Part shown: positions 1-12,100 of the stretch, piece after piece
Layout: each line of letters opens with the position of its first letter
Position numbering within the stretch: the stretch's first letter is position 1
DNA from: Ceratodon purpureus
Taxonomy: Eukaryota > Streptophyta > Bryopsida > Pseudoditrichales > Ditrichaceae
Length of the DNA: 64,000 bases
Direction of reading: 5' to 3'
Assembly (NCBI GenBank): GCA_014871385.1
Contig: CM026425.1
Location: 19,552,902-19,616,901, forward strand
The notes under the pieces: generated by a model
The model's input: the letters and a program-made list of their open reading frames with translations, nothing else
The model's database searches: none
What the model was told of the DNA's origin: nothing
Program-made: the position numbers and the translations under genes

Positions 1-1096
1 TACCATGTTCACTTATATGAAAATATTTCTATTTATTCTGAATTATTTTGTGTGCAAACAAAATAATGGTTTTTCTTTGATGATAAACAATTCTTCCAAA
101 ATCAATTAAGTAAACCTGACAAGAATACAGAAGCGTCATACACGTACAACAATAAGAGGAAGTTCTCATACGCTGTGAAAAATAAATTTATTACATGAAA
201 TCAAATACTGCACGAAATGTTGTTCTGCTCGTAAACATACCATCCAAAATCATGACAAACTGTATTAGAGGAACAAATTACTTCATGTTAAAAGAACCGT
301 TCTCCAGAAAGTTCATATACAACGAAAACGATACTTGTGGCAATGTTTACTCCTGTTTATCTCTACATACGTACTTAGACAACAATGTATTTAAATCACA
401 TATTTTTTTTTTCTGTTAGATACATATACAGAGCTTTTCCTTTAACAAAACTCATTATCTTGTTTCTACTGTGGTATGTGGACAGTGATCAAAAGCAATA
501 TGATAAGCGGATTTTACAACCTGCTTTCTTAGGTGAATAAACTTAATTAAAATATTTCGTTAACTGGAATGATGATAGATTCCAAGTATCAGTTCTGTTT
601 TATTTTAACTTCAGCAAACTAAAACCATAAAGCTTTTTCCTCTTGTTAAATTGAGATATATTTCAGCTCAGTATTTTGATGGTACTCTCTGGGATTCGAG
701 CATCTCATTCCCACAAGTAGAATGTTTCCCAAGATATGCAACGACCTGAGGAAACACTTTTTTTCACATATGTCATTGTATTACACACAACAACAAAGTA
801 GACATGAAACAGTTTTCACAAAATAAGGTCTGAATGTTGTAATCCTCTTCGGTTTTTTAGGCTATCTACGTTGGTAGTACGAATAGATAGCAAAGCTTGC
901 TAATCATTCTTATAAGTCTGGATTAGAGTTTTCCAAATAGACGATACATCCTAATTATTTTTTCTGGAAAACAAGGATAGTGTTCTGTCTCAACCGATGG
1001 CAACACAAAGAATCCCAACAGATTACAACCCAAAAATGAAGTGAACCACTTCGAAGTCTAGCTTGAAAAATGATCTACAATAAACTCTTTCTGATC
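1..1096. other. AT-rich sequence without a recognisable gene
   Basis: I see no convincing coding region, RNA gene or element ends in this stretch. Short open frames here have no family resemblance and low-complexity composition. It is the 3' flank of the minus-strand cassette-exon gene that ends at 1097. Confidence 0.5.
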
Positions 1097-4000
1097 TTAC
1101 ATGCGGTAGCTGAAGGCCTTGTTTGCCAGTGCGGTCATCTTGTCTGTGTCGTCGCTGCAGGACGGGTTTGATGTAGCATCAGACAGACGAAAATTCGGTG
1201 ACGACTCCTCAGGCTCATCGAATTCAGATGTCTCCGTTCCAGAAGAAATAACAATGTGATCAAAAAACTCGTTGAAGTCGTCGTCTATGAAGTCGTTGTA
1301 CTGGACTCAAACAAACGGTGGGGTAGGAAAAGCAATACGTTGTGTTTTGGCCCTCCTCTGCGGATTATTCGCTGGATCACGCACCTGCCTTTTCCCTGAC
1401 TTCGACAGCTTCTGCACTCGCGACTTTGGTGCCGTTAGAGTACGTCGTGGGGGGATGGATCTCTGAGTATTTCCTTTGCTTCCACGCCGATATTTTTTTT
1501 TCTCTAACGCATTTTCCACGACAGCAGTACTCTTCACCGGTGCTCCTTCTTCAGCCTGTGCCCTTAAGGTAGCCACCACATCTCGCACCCTCGGAGGGAT
1601 ACGGAATGGGTAAGGCTCTCTGTGTCAAATAAAACGACAGTTTTCAGTGATCACACTAATCATTACTGTCGACAGAAATTAAAGAACATTTGCAAACTTC
1701 ATTTGAAATTGAACACCAACCTCCGGTGAAGACACGAATAAACTAAATCGACAGAGTTAGATTGTGATTGGTTAATGCAATTCTACATGTAATCATCCAT
1801 TCAAACTCAGTCCTAATTTTCATTTACTCCACAGTCCTATTCAACACGATAACAGATTCAGATCAAAAAATTCAGGAAGATATATACACAGCTGTTCACA
1901 TCCTTTAGTTAATTAACCATCGACTACTGCCTACACTTGTGTAAGATAATATCTCTTTAAATTTGTGAAATTTCGGCAAGTATTACATCACTGTGAATAC
2001 ACAATTCCATGTTCAAGGGACATTACACACAATGACATATGAATCGGTCACACATTACTACTATTTAGAACATAAAACCGATATGGAATTATACAGAATA
2101 TCCAACTTAAAAACACCACAACGCACAGACTAAAGTCAAGAGAAATACAAGAGAAGTCCGTGAATTTGGACCTTGGGGGGCGTGACGAGGTAGCCTCTCG
2201 AGCACTAGCTTTCAGAAGTGACGGTGTCGGAGCATCTTCAGGCGACTCACTCTCAGGTGTATTCATAGCAAATGCTGGGACCTCGAGGTGCTCTCTAAGG
2301 AAAACATATGAACTATTAGAATTGTACGAACTAACAGATTTCGGAAAACCATTATTCGCAGATTGAGATAGCATGAGACACTGTATCGTCTGTTAACCTA
2401 CAATCACACGATGTTGTAAAACAGTAAACAAAATAAACTAAAAGGTAATATTCCTTTTCAATGTACCAAACTCATAATAAACAACGGACATTTTTCTTTT
2501 TCTGTAACCAAATTCAGAAGATAATATACTAAAATCTTCAACTGAATATTGTTAAAAACCTCAAACACGAATACATTCGAAAATAGAAAACTAATGATGG
2601 ACAAGTCTGTGAATTTTTACCTTCGTAGGCGTGACGACGTAGCATTTCGAGCAGTAGCTTTCGGTAGAGGAGGTGTCGGAGCATCTTCAGGCGACTCACT
2701 CACAGGATTATTCATAGCAAATGCTGGGACCACGAGATGCTCTCTAAGGAAATAATACAAAATATTAGATTTGTACGAACTAACAGATTTCGGAAAACCA
2801 TAATTCACGATTGAAATAGCATGAGAAACTATTTCGTTTGTTAACCCACAATCACACGACGTTGCAAAACATTAAAACAAAATAAAATAAAATAAAATAT
2901 TCCTTTTCAATGTAGCAAACCCATATTAAACAACGGACAGTTTTCTTTTTCTGTAACCAAATTCAGAACATAATATACTAAAATCTTCAACTGAATACTG
3001 TTAAAATCCTCAAAGACGAATACATTCGAAAAGAGAAAACAAATGATGGACAAGTCTGTGAATTTATACCTTGGTAGGCGTGACGAGGTAGCATGTCGAG
3101 CAGTAGCTTTCGGCAGAGGAGTTGTCGGAGCATCTTGAGGCGACTCACTCACAGGTTTATTCAGAGCACCTTCTGTCACCCCGACTTTTTTACTGAACAA
3201 CACACTGAAACGTTAGAGTTTGTTCCAAACTCCCAGATTTCGAATAGCCACAATGCACAGGGTGACCCAATCATGTGACATTATTCTGTATGTTAACCCT
3301 CACATGATGTCGTAAACTAGCCAACAGAAAATAAAAACGTAATGCAACTCTTCAATGTAGAATACTCATATTAATTAACAGTCTACTCTTGGTTTCGGAA
3401 ATCAGATACAGAACAACCTACACGAATATATTCAACTGGATAAGTCTGGGAATACGTACCTTATGTGCCGTGACGACGTAGCAGTACCTTTCGGCAGAGC
3501 AGGGGTCGGATCAACTTCTTTCGAAGTACTTACAGGTTTCTTCAATGCGGACAGTGGCACTCCTAGGTATTGACTTAGGAAGACGTCGTTGTCAACAACC
3601 TCCGTGGGCGGTACAGGAGGAAGCACGGGATCTTCTGTCGGGGAGTGAGAGAACGGTTTGGCGGGTCGTTCGGCGCGAAGAGGGCGAGTTGGAGAGCGCT
3701 CCACTATCGGCGCTGGCGAAGGCTCCATGCGAGGTGGACGACGGGCAGGGGGGTCATCCTCAATTACTGGGGACTGTGCGCGAAGACGACAATGATGAGT
3801 TCGAGCAGGTACCTGTGTCGAAGCTGCGGTGACCTCCACGGCTGGGTCTGCAAGGGGTGGTTCTTCTGGCGCCGCAAGAGGACGCTGTGCAGGGGCTTCT
3901 CCGGATGGAACAACAGGAGTGTCGTCGGTGGGAACATCGGAAGCAGCACTGTCGGGAGGTCGGTTAGGGTTCTCACCAGCAGACACAGGTCTATCAAGGG

Positions 4001-4373
4001 CCGGAAGTCGAGGTGGGTGGAACACGGCACTTGCGTCAGCAGCTGCTTGGAAGGCCAGAAGTGCTTCAGGAGTCCAAGTACCATCCCAATTCGGCTTCGA
4101 CAACTTCGCCACGGATATGAAATCGGGACATTGAAAGCCCGTGGTCTTCTGGAAATCTCGCGCCCTTGTTATCCACTTGTTCAAACAGCAAATTTTTTTC
4201 GGGGCGTCCTTCACATGCTGGTATCGTCCTTTTCTTCGGCTTGCTGCATCCCTCCAGATCGGCAGATGACTCTGCTCGTAATCGTCATGCGCTACGCAGA
4301 ACGGTATTGCTGGAATCCTTTCGCTGCGCTGAACCTTCGGTTTCTCCTCGCAGTCGGGTTCGCAAGAAGCCAT
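1097..4373 (-). CDS. Unknown five-exon gene with a tandemly repeated cassette exon; in-frame TGA in last exon
   Basis: I do not recognise the protein family. Minus-strand exons with GT-AG borders and agreeing phases are 4373-3460, 3204-3070, 2743-2621, 2294-2172 and 1619-1097, adding up to 606 codons. ATG at 4373 sits in a good context (AACCATGGC). Residues 1-120 hold a Cys/Trp-rich segment; about 120-260 are Pro/Ala-rich and disordered. The end of exon 1 and exons 2-4 encode four versions of one 41-45-residue repeat (core VPAFAMNxPVSESPEDAPTP, ending ATSSRxxR). Each of exons 2-4 begins and ends in phase 2, so any number can be skipped or added without changing frame. The last exon is basic, then acidic. 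It contains one in-frame TGA at 1309-1307 (codon 536), after which the same frame stays open for 69 codons to TAA at 1097. That is either a nonsense mutation or recoding. Intron sequences are duplicated along with the exons. Confidence 0.55.
2172..3204 (-). repeat. Tandem duplication of exon plus intron (unit about 450-460 bp)
   Basis: Exons starting at 3204, 2743 and 2294 are spaced 461 and 449 bp apart. They encode near-identical peptides, and the introns between them match closely too: the stretch before each donor at about 2440-2620 and 2890-3070 is almost the same. The duplicated unit is therefore genomic DNA of exon plus intron. The copy at the end of exon 1 (about 3590-3460) is more diverged and is probably the oldest. 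Confidence 0.75.
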
Positions 4374-7300
4374 GGTTCACGGAAAAGAGACAATAGAACA
4401 GTAAAGATAGTGTCCAAAAACTACGGAAATTGGATCGGGTAGGAAGTTGCGGAGACGATGAAGGTATACTTCTCACCTGGGAATCATCAAAATCGAACCA
4501 GGGTTTTGGGAAGGTTCTGGATTTCAAGACACACTACTGGTGAGATTAATTACGCGGAACTCACTATAATCGTTTCCTTAATAACGATTTCGACATCTTT
4601 GTGGTTCATCATTGACGTTTGCGAAACTGTTGATGTCGAACATTTATTGCTCCCAAATTAATCATGACTGTACCAGCTCCCTGAAATTTAGGTTAAAATT
4701 TGTAGAATTACCTAAACCGTATTCTAATCTGTAATAACAAATCCAATTTTTGATAACCATATAAACTTAAGCTGTACCGTGGAAAGTAATTAATAAATAT
4801 TGGACATAATTTTAAAAACACATATTAATAATATAACGAATCGTACAGGTCAATCAGTAAAATATAAAATATGTAATTATTAAATGTTTTTAAAATACAA
4901 AATGAAATCTAAAAGTTGAAATTAAATCTTACTGGATACAGGATGTAGGAAGAATAGTTTATGCCAAAACGAATATTTTAAACCAAAGGTATTAACACGA
5001 AATTTAATATTAAAATATATATATATATATTAGAAAATGGGGGCCTCCATCTCAAATAAAGTCATTTTGAACTGATTTAATAAATTAGAAAATATTGCTA
5101 TACTTATAAATAAATCATGAAGCATTGAAGCTACAATTCTAAATTTTGGATAGTTTTAATAAAGTGTACTTTGTTTATTTTTAAAATTTAAAGCATTTCT
5201 TACAATTGATCAACTGTTTTTTCTATGATATACAAGCATTTGCAACATAAATTTGTGAAATCACTTGTTTAAATTTAAAACATTCATTAAAATAAGTATA
5301 TTGTATTCTATTAAAATTACAATTATGATAATTTAAAATCACTTCTTTGTGTTTTAGATTAAATCATGTTTTGTAAAAAAACAATTTATATCCTTCTATT
5401 GGTTCACCCAATTTAATGTATGCTAATATATTTTATCCACTACATTTGCTCTGTTAATGGCAAACTTTCTTTATAATATATATTTCACATAATTACTACT
5501 TTTTTCAGTTTGCTATGCAATTAACACTTTCGTACTATAGATTTAAAAGGATCTCATTGCAGCACATCATGATTTTTTAATTTTAAACATAGGATTGATA
5601 AAGAAATGTATGCACATTTTCATATCTGAAATATTGATCACTTAAGTCTCATAAGAACATAAAGCCCTTTTCAAGTAATTGTTAGAGATTATAATTCCAA
5701 CATGTAGTGCACCTAGTTTAAACATAGCCGCAACAGCGTTGATGTAGGTTGCAAATGAAAGAGAAGTTGAATATCGTGAGGAACTACCGAATATTTGTTC
5801 ATTGTAACGGTATATATGTAAGGCTTCAAATAGAGAGATGATCATATGGTTAGAAAAAGAGAGAAGCGCCATTACAGCAATAATATAACTCGCATACACG
5901 CATTGACAAGCAAAATTCACTTTTAACACAGTATTCACTTTGAATTAATTATACGTTTTTAATCTTAATTTTTTTCTCCTCTTAAACTTATAGATAATTT
6001 ACTGTGATGCACATAGTACCTTGAATATAGAAGAAATAGACCTTTTAAGAATGGTGATACTAATATTTTAACATCCGACGACGAAACTTTAATACAATTT
6101 CTTATATCACTTGTAATGTGCACTCTTTATTATTGTCTTCTTCTGAATTACTAGTTTCTTGTAAATATACCTTATTTTGTAAAAAAAAAACGACATCATA
6201 TGGTAACTGAAATAAAAGTTCTGGAAAATATGTGATGCACTTATTCATAATTAAAAGATTTATTTAAGTATTGAAAATTAGAAATCGCAGATGAAAAATT
6301 AAAGATCATTAAAACAAGAAAAAGAATTAGAAATCATAGTTGAAAAATTAAAAACCAATAAAACAAAATTAAAGATTAGATTTCATAAATCATAAATCAT
6401 AAATGAAAAACCTAAAATTGTAGACGGAAATTTAATACACATAAATGGAGGATCGGAAATCTTTAATAGAAGATTAAATATCATTAATGGAAAATTAAAT
6501 AACATTAATGGAACATTAAATATCATTAATGGAAAACTAAATATTATTAATGGAAAATTAAAAACACATTGATTCAGAGTCTTGAACAATACTAGGTTCC
6601 ATGACTGTGATTTAGTTTTTAAATTTATAAGCTCAGATTAATAAATAACGGAATATGAGAGACTACGGATAGAAATGGAAAAATATTGAATGTATGCAAC
6701 GTTTATTGGTTGCTGTTGTTATATTTTGAAATATGACTGCCTCTATTCCAAAAAAAAATAAAAAAATTACAATTCACAATATTGCTATGAATAACATCAA
6801 ACATCAGATTTTGGAAGGTGGGGAAGTAAATAAAATATTTTCACGTATTATGCTAATGTAATAAGTCAATGAAAACATAAGATGGTATGTAGAGTTACTT
6901 TCCATGTTTCCTTCTTTCATGGATTTGTAAAATGTAATTTTTTTTTTCTTCCAGTACATGTACAAATCTATGACATGAACATAACACCAAACTTAAGTTT
7001 CTGAAAGGGTATTTTTTAAATTAATTCAATAATGGACAATTACAGGAAGTATTCAGGTTGTTAGGTGAATTACATTAACATCATTCAAACAGGACACAAA
7101 TTTATTTTTTTTTCGGAATAGTTTCCAGTGAACTAATATTTTGTTTTACATCCAAAATCGACACCTACTATTCAGATAAAAAACATTTTTTCCAAATAAT
7201 CTGAAAAAAAAAATTCCAATAACCCATTTCATGTATCCATTCTTTCGTACACTTCCTTTGTGAAAACCCAAAGTGATCTTCCAAATGTACTTGTTAATCA

Positions 7301-7439
7301 GTCTCTTCATAACCTACTAGGTTGCTACATTTCCACAATCACACTGTTACATCCAAAACTTGTTCCTGTTATCTACGGAAAAGAACTCCCATACTACAAG
7401 TTGATATACTGTATTCAACAACCCTACTGCTACATCCAA
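4374..7439. other. AT-rich intergenic region
   Basis: About 3 kb of AT-rich sequence between two minus-strand genes. It includes a short (TA)n run near 5017-5030 and a minisatellite at about 6473-6561. I see no protein family, RNA gene or paired element ends here. The small open frames (for example 5642-5938 and 6383-6589) are low-complexity by-products of AT-rich or repeated DNA. Confidence 0.5.
6473..6561. repeat. Minisatellite, unit about 21-22 bp
   Basis: Four to five imperfect tandem copies of a unit reading approximately attaaatatcattaatggaa. Degenerate related sequence (gaaaaattaaag type) extends upstream from about 6290. No coding role is apparent. Confidence 0.8.
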
Positions 7440-8165
7440 TCAGTGTTTCCTTCTATAAGGAACAAGATCATGGAATTTGATCTTTTTTCGGGCCTTCACC
7501 TCCAAATACCGGTTGGACCTCAACCGATACTCCAACATGTTTGTCTTCCAATTATTTGGGAGATTCATGCATGAAGCGTATATGCTGTCTAAATCTTCAT
7601 CTGGTCCAAATTCTGCATCGTCTATGGGTTTTTGAAGCAAAAATTCATCAAAAGACAATTTCGAGTATGGAATATCTCTGGCCTCCAGAACAGTCCTAAG
7701 GTGGTTTTCATACTGTTTGTGCTTCTCATGTCCATCAAAGTCCGTGTCTGTAGTATTTGAACAGCCTGACACTTGAGAATAAGTGCCACGTGTATCGTAC
7801 AAAATCAACTCAAGCGAGTCCTGACTATCTAGTCCCTCACGCTTTCGTTTCAAAGAAGTCATAGAGCAGAGGTCCTCCTCCGAGGACACAGATCCTGTAT
7901 CGAAACGACGCACAATGCTCTCACTGAATCCCTCCAATCTATCATTTGTGTCCGACGATATCCCACAGGATTGAATGGATAATTTTCCAGGTAACAAACT
8001 CCCAGGCAGAAAAGAATGTGGTCCTGAACGAGAACTCCCTGTAATACTGAAACCTTCTTCACTCTCCAACTCACAACTCTCCGATGTAGTTTCCTCTGTT
8101 AAGATTCTACCCTCTACCATTCTGTCCACTTCCTCCTCAGCCATCGAAAGAAAGCACTCGTACAA
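7440..8165 (-). CDS. Unknown acidic protein, 241 aa
   Basis: Open frame on the minus strand, ATG at 8165 with a second in-frame ATG seven codons later, ending in TGA at 7440. The sequence is Ser/Glu/Asp-rich, with acidic clusters and a basic patch (about residues 106-110, LKRKRE) that could be a nuclear signal. A more ordered C-terminal third has acidic and aromatic residues and ends in a basic tail (KARKKIKFHDLVPYRRKH). I recognise no domain. It lies downstream of the TNP2 transposase on the same strand and might be an accessory frame of that element or an independent host gene. Introns and additional upstream exons cannot be excluded. Confidence 0.4.
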   Translation of the reverse strand: MYECFLSMAEEEVDRMVEGRILTEETTSESCELESEEGFSITGSSRSGPHSFLPGSLLPGKLSIQSCGISSDTNDRLEGFSESIVRRFDTGSVSSEEDLCSMTSLKRKREGLDSQDSLELILYDTRGTYSQVSGCSNTTDTDFDGHEKHKQYENHLRTVLEARDIPYSKLSFDEFLLQKPIDDAEFGPDEDLDSIYASCMNLPNNWKTNMLEYRLRSNRYLEVKARKKIKFHDLVPYRRKH

Positions 8166-9067
8166 TGTGCAATCAGAGCATACCCCTAATGGAACGGGAG
8201 AGACAACATCCTACACCAGCATACATGCAGTCCTTGCGAAATGAGGAAACTGATATCGTTTGAGTAGATTTGTGTCCCCTTTATTCCAAGAGCTCCATGC
8301 ATGGTACATAAGAAATCGATCAGATAAGGATTACATTCACTACTAGTTCTCATTATCTCCTTCCTCTGCCACAGTAGATTAAACTCTACATATCTGAAAT
8401 TGTGGTTCCTTTTTTTTTGTGGGATTCAAAGTTTGAGAAAGGTGAACATCCGCCTTTACAATCAGATAATGGCACTGAAAGTTACTCTGTTATGAACTTT
8501 TTTATTTTAATTAATAATTTATTATTCTTCTTCTTGAATTTTAAATTTAGGAACTCATAATAACTGTCTTACCAAATAATAATTACATATTTTGAAGGAT
8601 TACATTTGTTTTGCATTTTTTTATGTACTGAACATTTCATCACGTATTTGTAAAAAAGCATAAAGATAGAAAACAGTAAAAAATGCAAAATTAAATATAA
8701 AATACCAACCCATATAAATTATAAGTATTGCAAATTATGAATAATATATTCATCATGAATCATGAGTGTGATTAAACGCAAATGATTGTCTACCAAATGA
8801 TTCTATGTATTTTAAAATATTTTTCATTCAAATGTAGTGTGAGAAGTATATCATTGTGATTCATGGAATATGTATTAACCAATATTTCTCTAAGTGCTAT
8901 TAAAAGAACAACACTGGACTACTATGTTAAAAAGGTATCTGTCCCGTACACAACAACAATACAGTCCTGTTAACTAAGTTTATATAGAATTTGGAGATCA
9001 AGAGTAAGGTTTAACGTGATCACCTGATATATACTATCGGAGATTGTGAATTCTATTGGTAATTTAC

Positions 9068-9070
<3 letters not shown>

Positions 9071-9130
<60 letters not shown>
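9071..9130. repeat. Uninterrupted A run of about 60
   Basis: About sixty consecutive A residues lie 40 bp beyond the stop codon of the TNP2 gene (T-run on the gene's strand). The flanks are related (gtgaatt before, attcacaat after). It may be a retroposed poly(A) tail, an expanded mononucleotide tract or partly an assembly artefact; the sequence alone does not decide. Confidence 0.85.
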
Positions 9131-9131
<1 letters not shown>

Positions 9132-9172
9132 ATATTCACAATCACTGATATTCACAATTCACAAATCATATG

Positions 9173-12100
9173 CTACTTTTGTATTACTCTACAATGTTCT
9201 GTTTCCCTCTGTTTCTGTGTACTCTTTCTTTGTACCGGTTCTCCTTGTACTGACCTCCTCCTCTCCGTTACTTCAAAGCTCTGTAGGGCAATTGCATTAT
9301 CAATGTCGTTGAGAACAATTGCTCCAGCTAGATCGGGCTCAGTTGGAGGGCTCGTGAATGTACTACTTGGTACAGTACCAGCGGCCTGAACATTAGTAGT
9401 GATGAAAACATCATCGTCTTCTTCTACCTTCCTCCTGGATCTAGCCTCCTTCCGTAATATCACTTTCCACTCTTTTCCAGAGGGATGTAAATGATCATCA
9501 GAGAAAAATACTTGTGTACATTGACTAGGGAAAACATAAGGATCCACTGATCTAGGTGTGTTGTGTTTAAAATTTACAAGTAGAAATCCATCTCCATCCC
9601 GGATGTACGTACTGTTTCCATGAGTGTCTGTACGTTTTTTCCACTTGCATGAAAAAATAACAACTGGAGTTTTGATATCACCGTAGTTAACAAGGAGAAT
9701 ATCTTCCAGGATTCCAACGTAGTCCAATCCTGTGCCCGCGGATTGGTCATTCGCCTCTAAGCACGCCACTCCAGAGTCATATGTTTTTAAGCTCCGGCTT
9801 GCATCGTCGTCCACTCTCCAATGATTTCCGTATGCCTTCATTTTCGAATAACGTTTGCAATTCATGGACGGGGGATTCGATAGGTATACAGTGTCAGCTA
9901 GGTCGGGGTCATTCATGTCCAACTCTTCTGAGTGTATAGTCCGCTGAACCCAAGTATCCACGGGGCCAACTTCTCCCCCACTGGATTCCCAGAGTTCCTC
10001 CCACTGCCTGTATCATTCGATGTCCAAGTGTCAGAAACTTTAACATACTTGGAGTAAGACAGGGGACCGTAGAGGACGAGATTGTATTTTGAAAACAAAG
10101 GTAATTCATTAAATTAGAATGTGGATTATTAAAAGTATGGACTCTAGATCTTAGTTCAGGTTCCCTTTCTAATAAACAGACTAGAAATCAATGCCTGGTT
10201 AAGAACTAATTGCATAAGGAAGGATAAACTCACTCCCACAGTAAAAATGATTACTTTCTTAACAGTTAATTACCAATTTTTTATTAAGTAAACACGTATT
10301 CACTACCGGACTCGTATATGAAATTATTATAAATTCAAAAAAATAATAATAAAATAATAAAGTATCAAAACGGAGTTTGAGACTCTCAAAAATTAAAGAT
10401 AATAAAGTCACGGAGTCGATACAATAAAAAAAAAAAACTAAAAAAAATAAAATAAACAATTAAAAAAACAAAAAAACAAGAATGTCTTGACAATGTTCAA
10501 TTAAGATAACAAATAACAGAAATTACAGAAATATCAGGAGAACTGTAGCTATATGTGATTGGAATGAACTACAGCTGACTAGATCCTGTGTATTTAAAAT
10601 TGGAAACCAAGTGAAGTTCAGAATTGGAGATATCGAACAGAAACATAACATCAGTTATTTTATTGACTGATTCGTTCTGACTACTCACAGACTTCACATG
10701 CATTGAACACGTAGTCAGAATAAAAATTCCTGTTCAGACCATAATCCATTCTGCTATGACGATTCTACTGTTTATCCTGAAATTGTGATTAATCGATCCC
10801 AAAATCTCAAACAACGTTGATATAATCAGAGGGGTTCTATTTTTTTGCTACTGTTTCTCACCTCCGACTAAAAAGGGTAATTCACAATTTTTTTCTGTTA
10901 TAGACTTAATTATTTTCCGTCGTATTTAAGTGCAATTACCTCTGAAGTATAAGACTAGATTAGGAAGTCTGTTATTTAAATTCAAGTAAGACCATTTTAT
11001 AAGAATCAAATGAAGTTCACATTTGACATCATGAAATGACTCAGAGTTCAAGTTTGAGCGTACCTGTAATACGAAGCTGTAAGTGTGTTATTTCTCAGAA
11101 CAAATTTGTGGATGGCATCTCTTTGTGCCCTGGTGAGCACTATGTCGGTATGACCTCCTTCTAGCTCTTCAAATTCGGCGCAATCTTCTGGATCGGCGTC
11201 CCAAACACGTCGTCTCACCACGTCAAATCCGTGCATATATGAGGTAGCAAACCCCATTGTCTCTTCCAGCAAATACCCTCGCGCAATAGAAGCCTCTGGA
11301 CGGGCACGGTTTTTTATATGATTTTTAAGTGTCATCATTGTCCTTTCAATTGGATACATCCATCGCACCTGTGCTGGTCCGAGAATAATCAATTCCTCTA
11401 CCAAGTGCATTGGAAGATGTGACATTATGTCAAAAAATGTAGGTGGAAAAGTCATTTCCATAAGGCACATTGTGATTGCAACGTCTTCTCGCAAGTTTTC
11501 TTCATACGCAGGATCCCAGACTTTGCAACAAATTCGCCTAAACACACGACAAGCTCTCATGATAGCTAGTCTCGTATTCGGTTCCATCAATCCTCTCAGA
11601 GCCAACGGTATCAACGTTTGCATTAGAATATGGTAGTCGTGGGATTTAAGGGCACCAAATTTTTTCTGACGAATGTGTTGACCGATCTCTGAACAATACC
11701 CAGATGGCACTTTCAATTTCTCAAGACGGGTACAAAATGTATCAAACTCTTCGGCGGTGAGAACGTAGTTTGCTTTAGGTTTTAGCATCCTTGAAGGGTT
11801 TGATGGGTCCCTCGTCATCCACAGATGTGGCCTGATTCCTTCTCTCTGCATATCTCTCCTCACTCTCACACTGTCTTTTTCCTTCCAACCGCATATTGTT
11901 TTTAATAAATTTTCTGCAAAATTCTTCTCGCAGTGCATAATGTCCAATGTATTCCGAATCTCTAGGTGCTGTACATCAACACACAATCATTTATTATTTC
12001 GGTTAACAGAATAATATGAGTATCATTATTTTTTCTATTTTTTATTATTAGTAAGATGTGAATTCATGGAGCTTTAAATAACATGAAAAAAGTAAAATAC

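Noticed and set aside
5034..5056. An additional palindrome copy near 5 kb (atgggggcctccatctcaaa)
   Set aside because: Only the general composition matches; the ATTAAGG/CCTTAAT arms are absent.
8338..8346. CACTACTAG as a CACTA element terminus
   Set aside because: No matching inverted end was found beyond the TNP2 or TNP1 genes, and the 5-bp core is too common by chance.
8970..9155. Poly-Phe reading frame
   Set aside because: It is the antisense of the A60 run.
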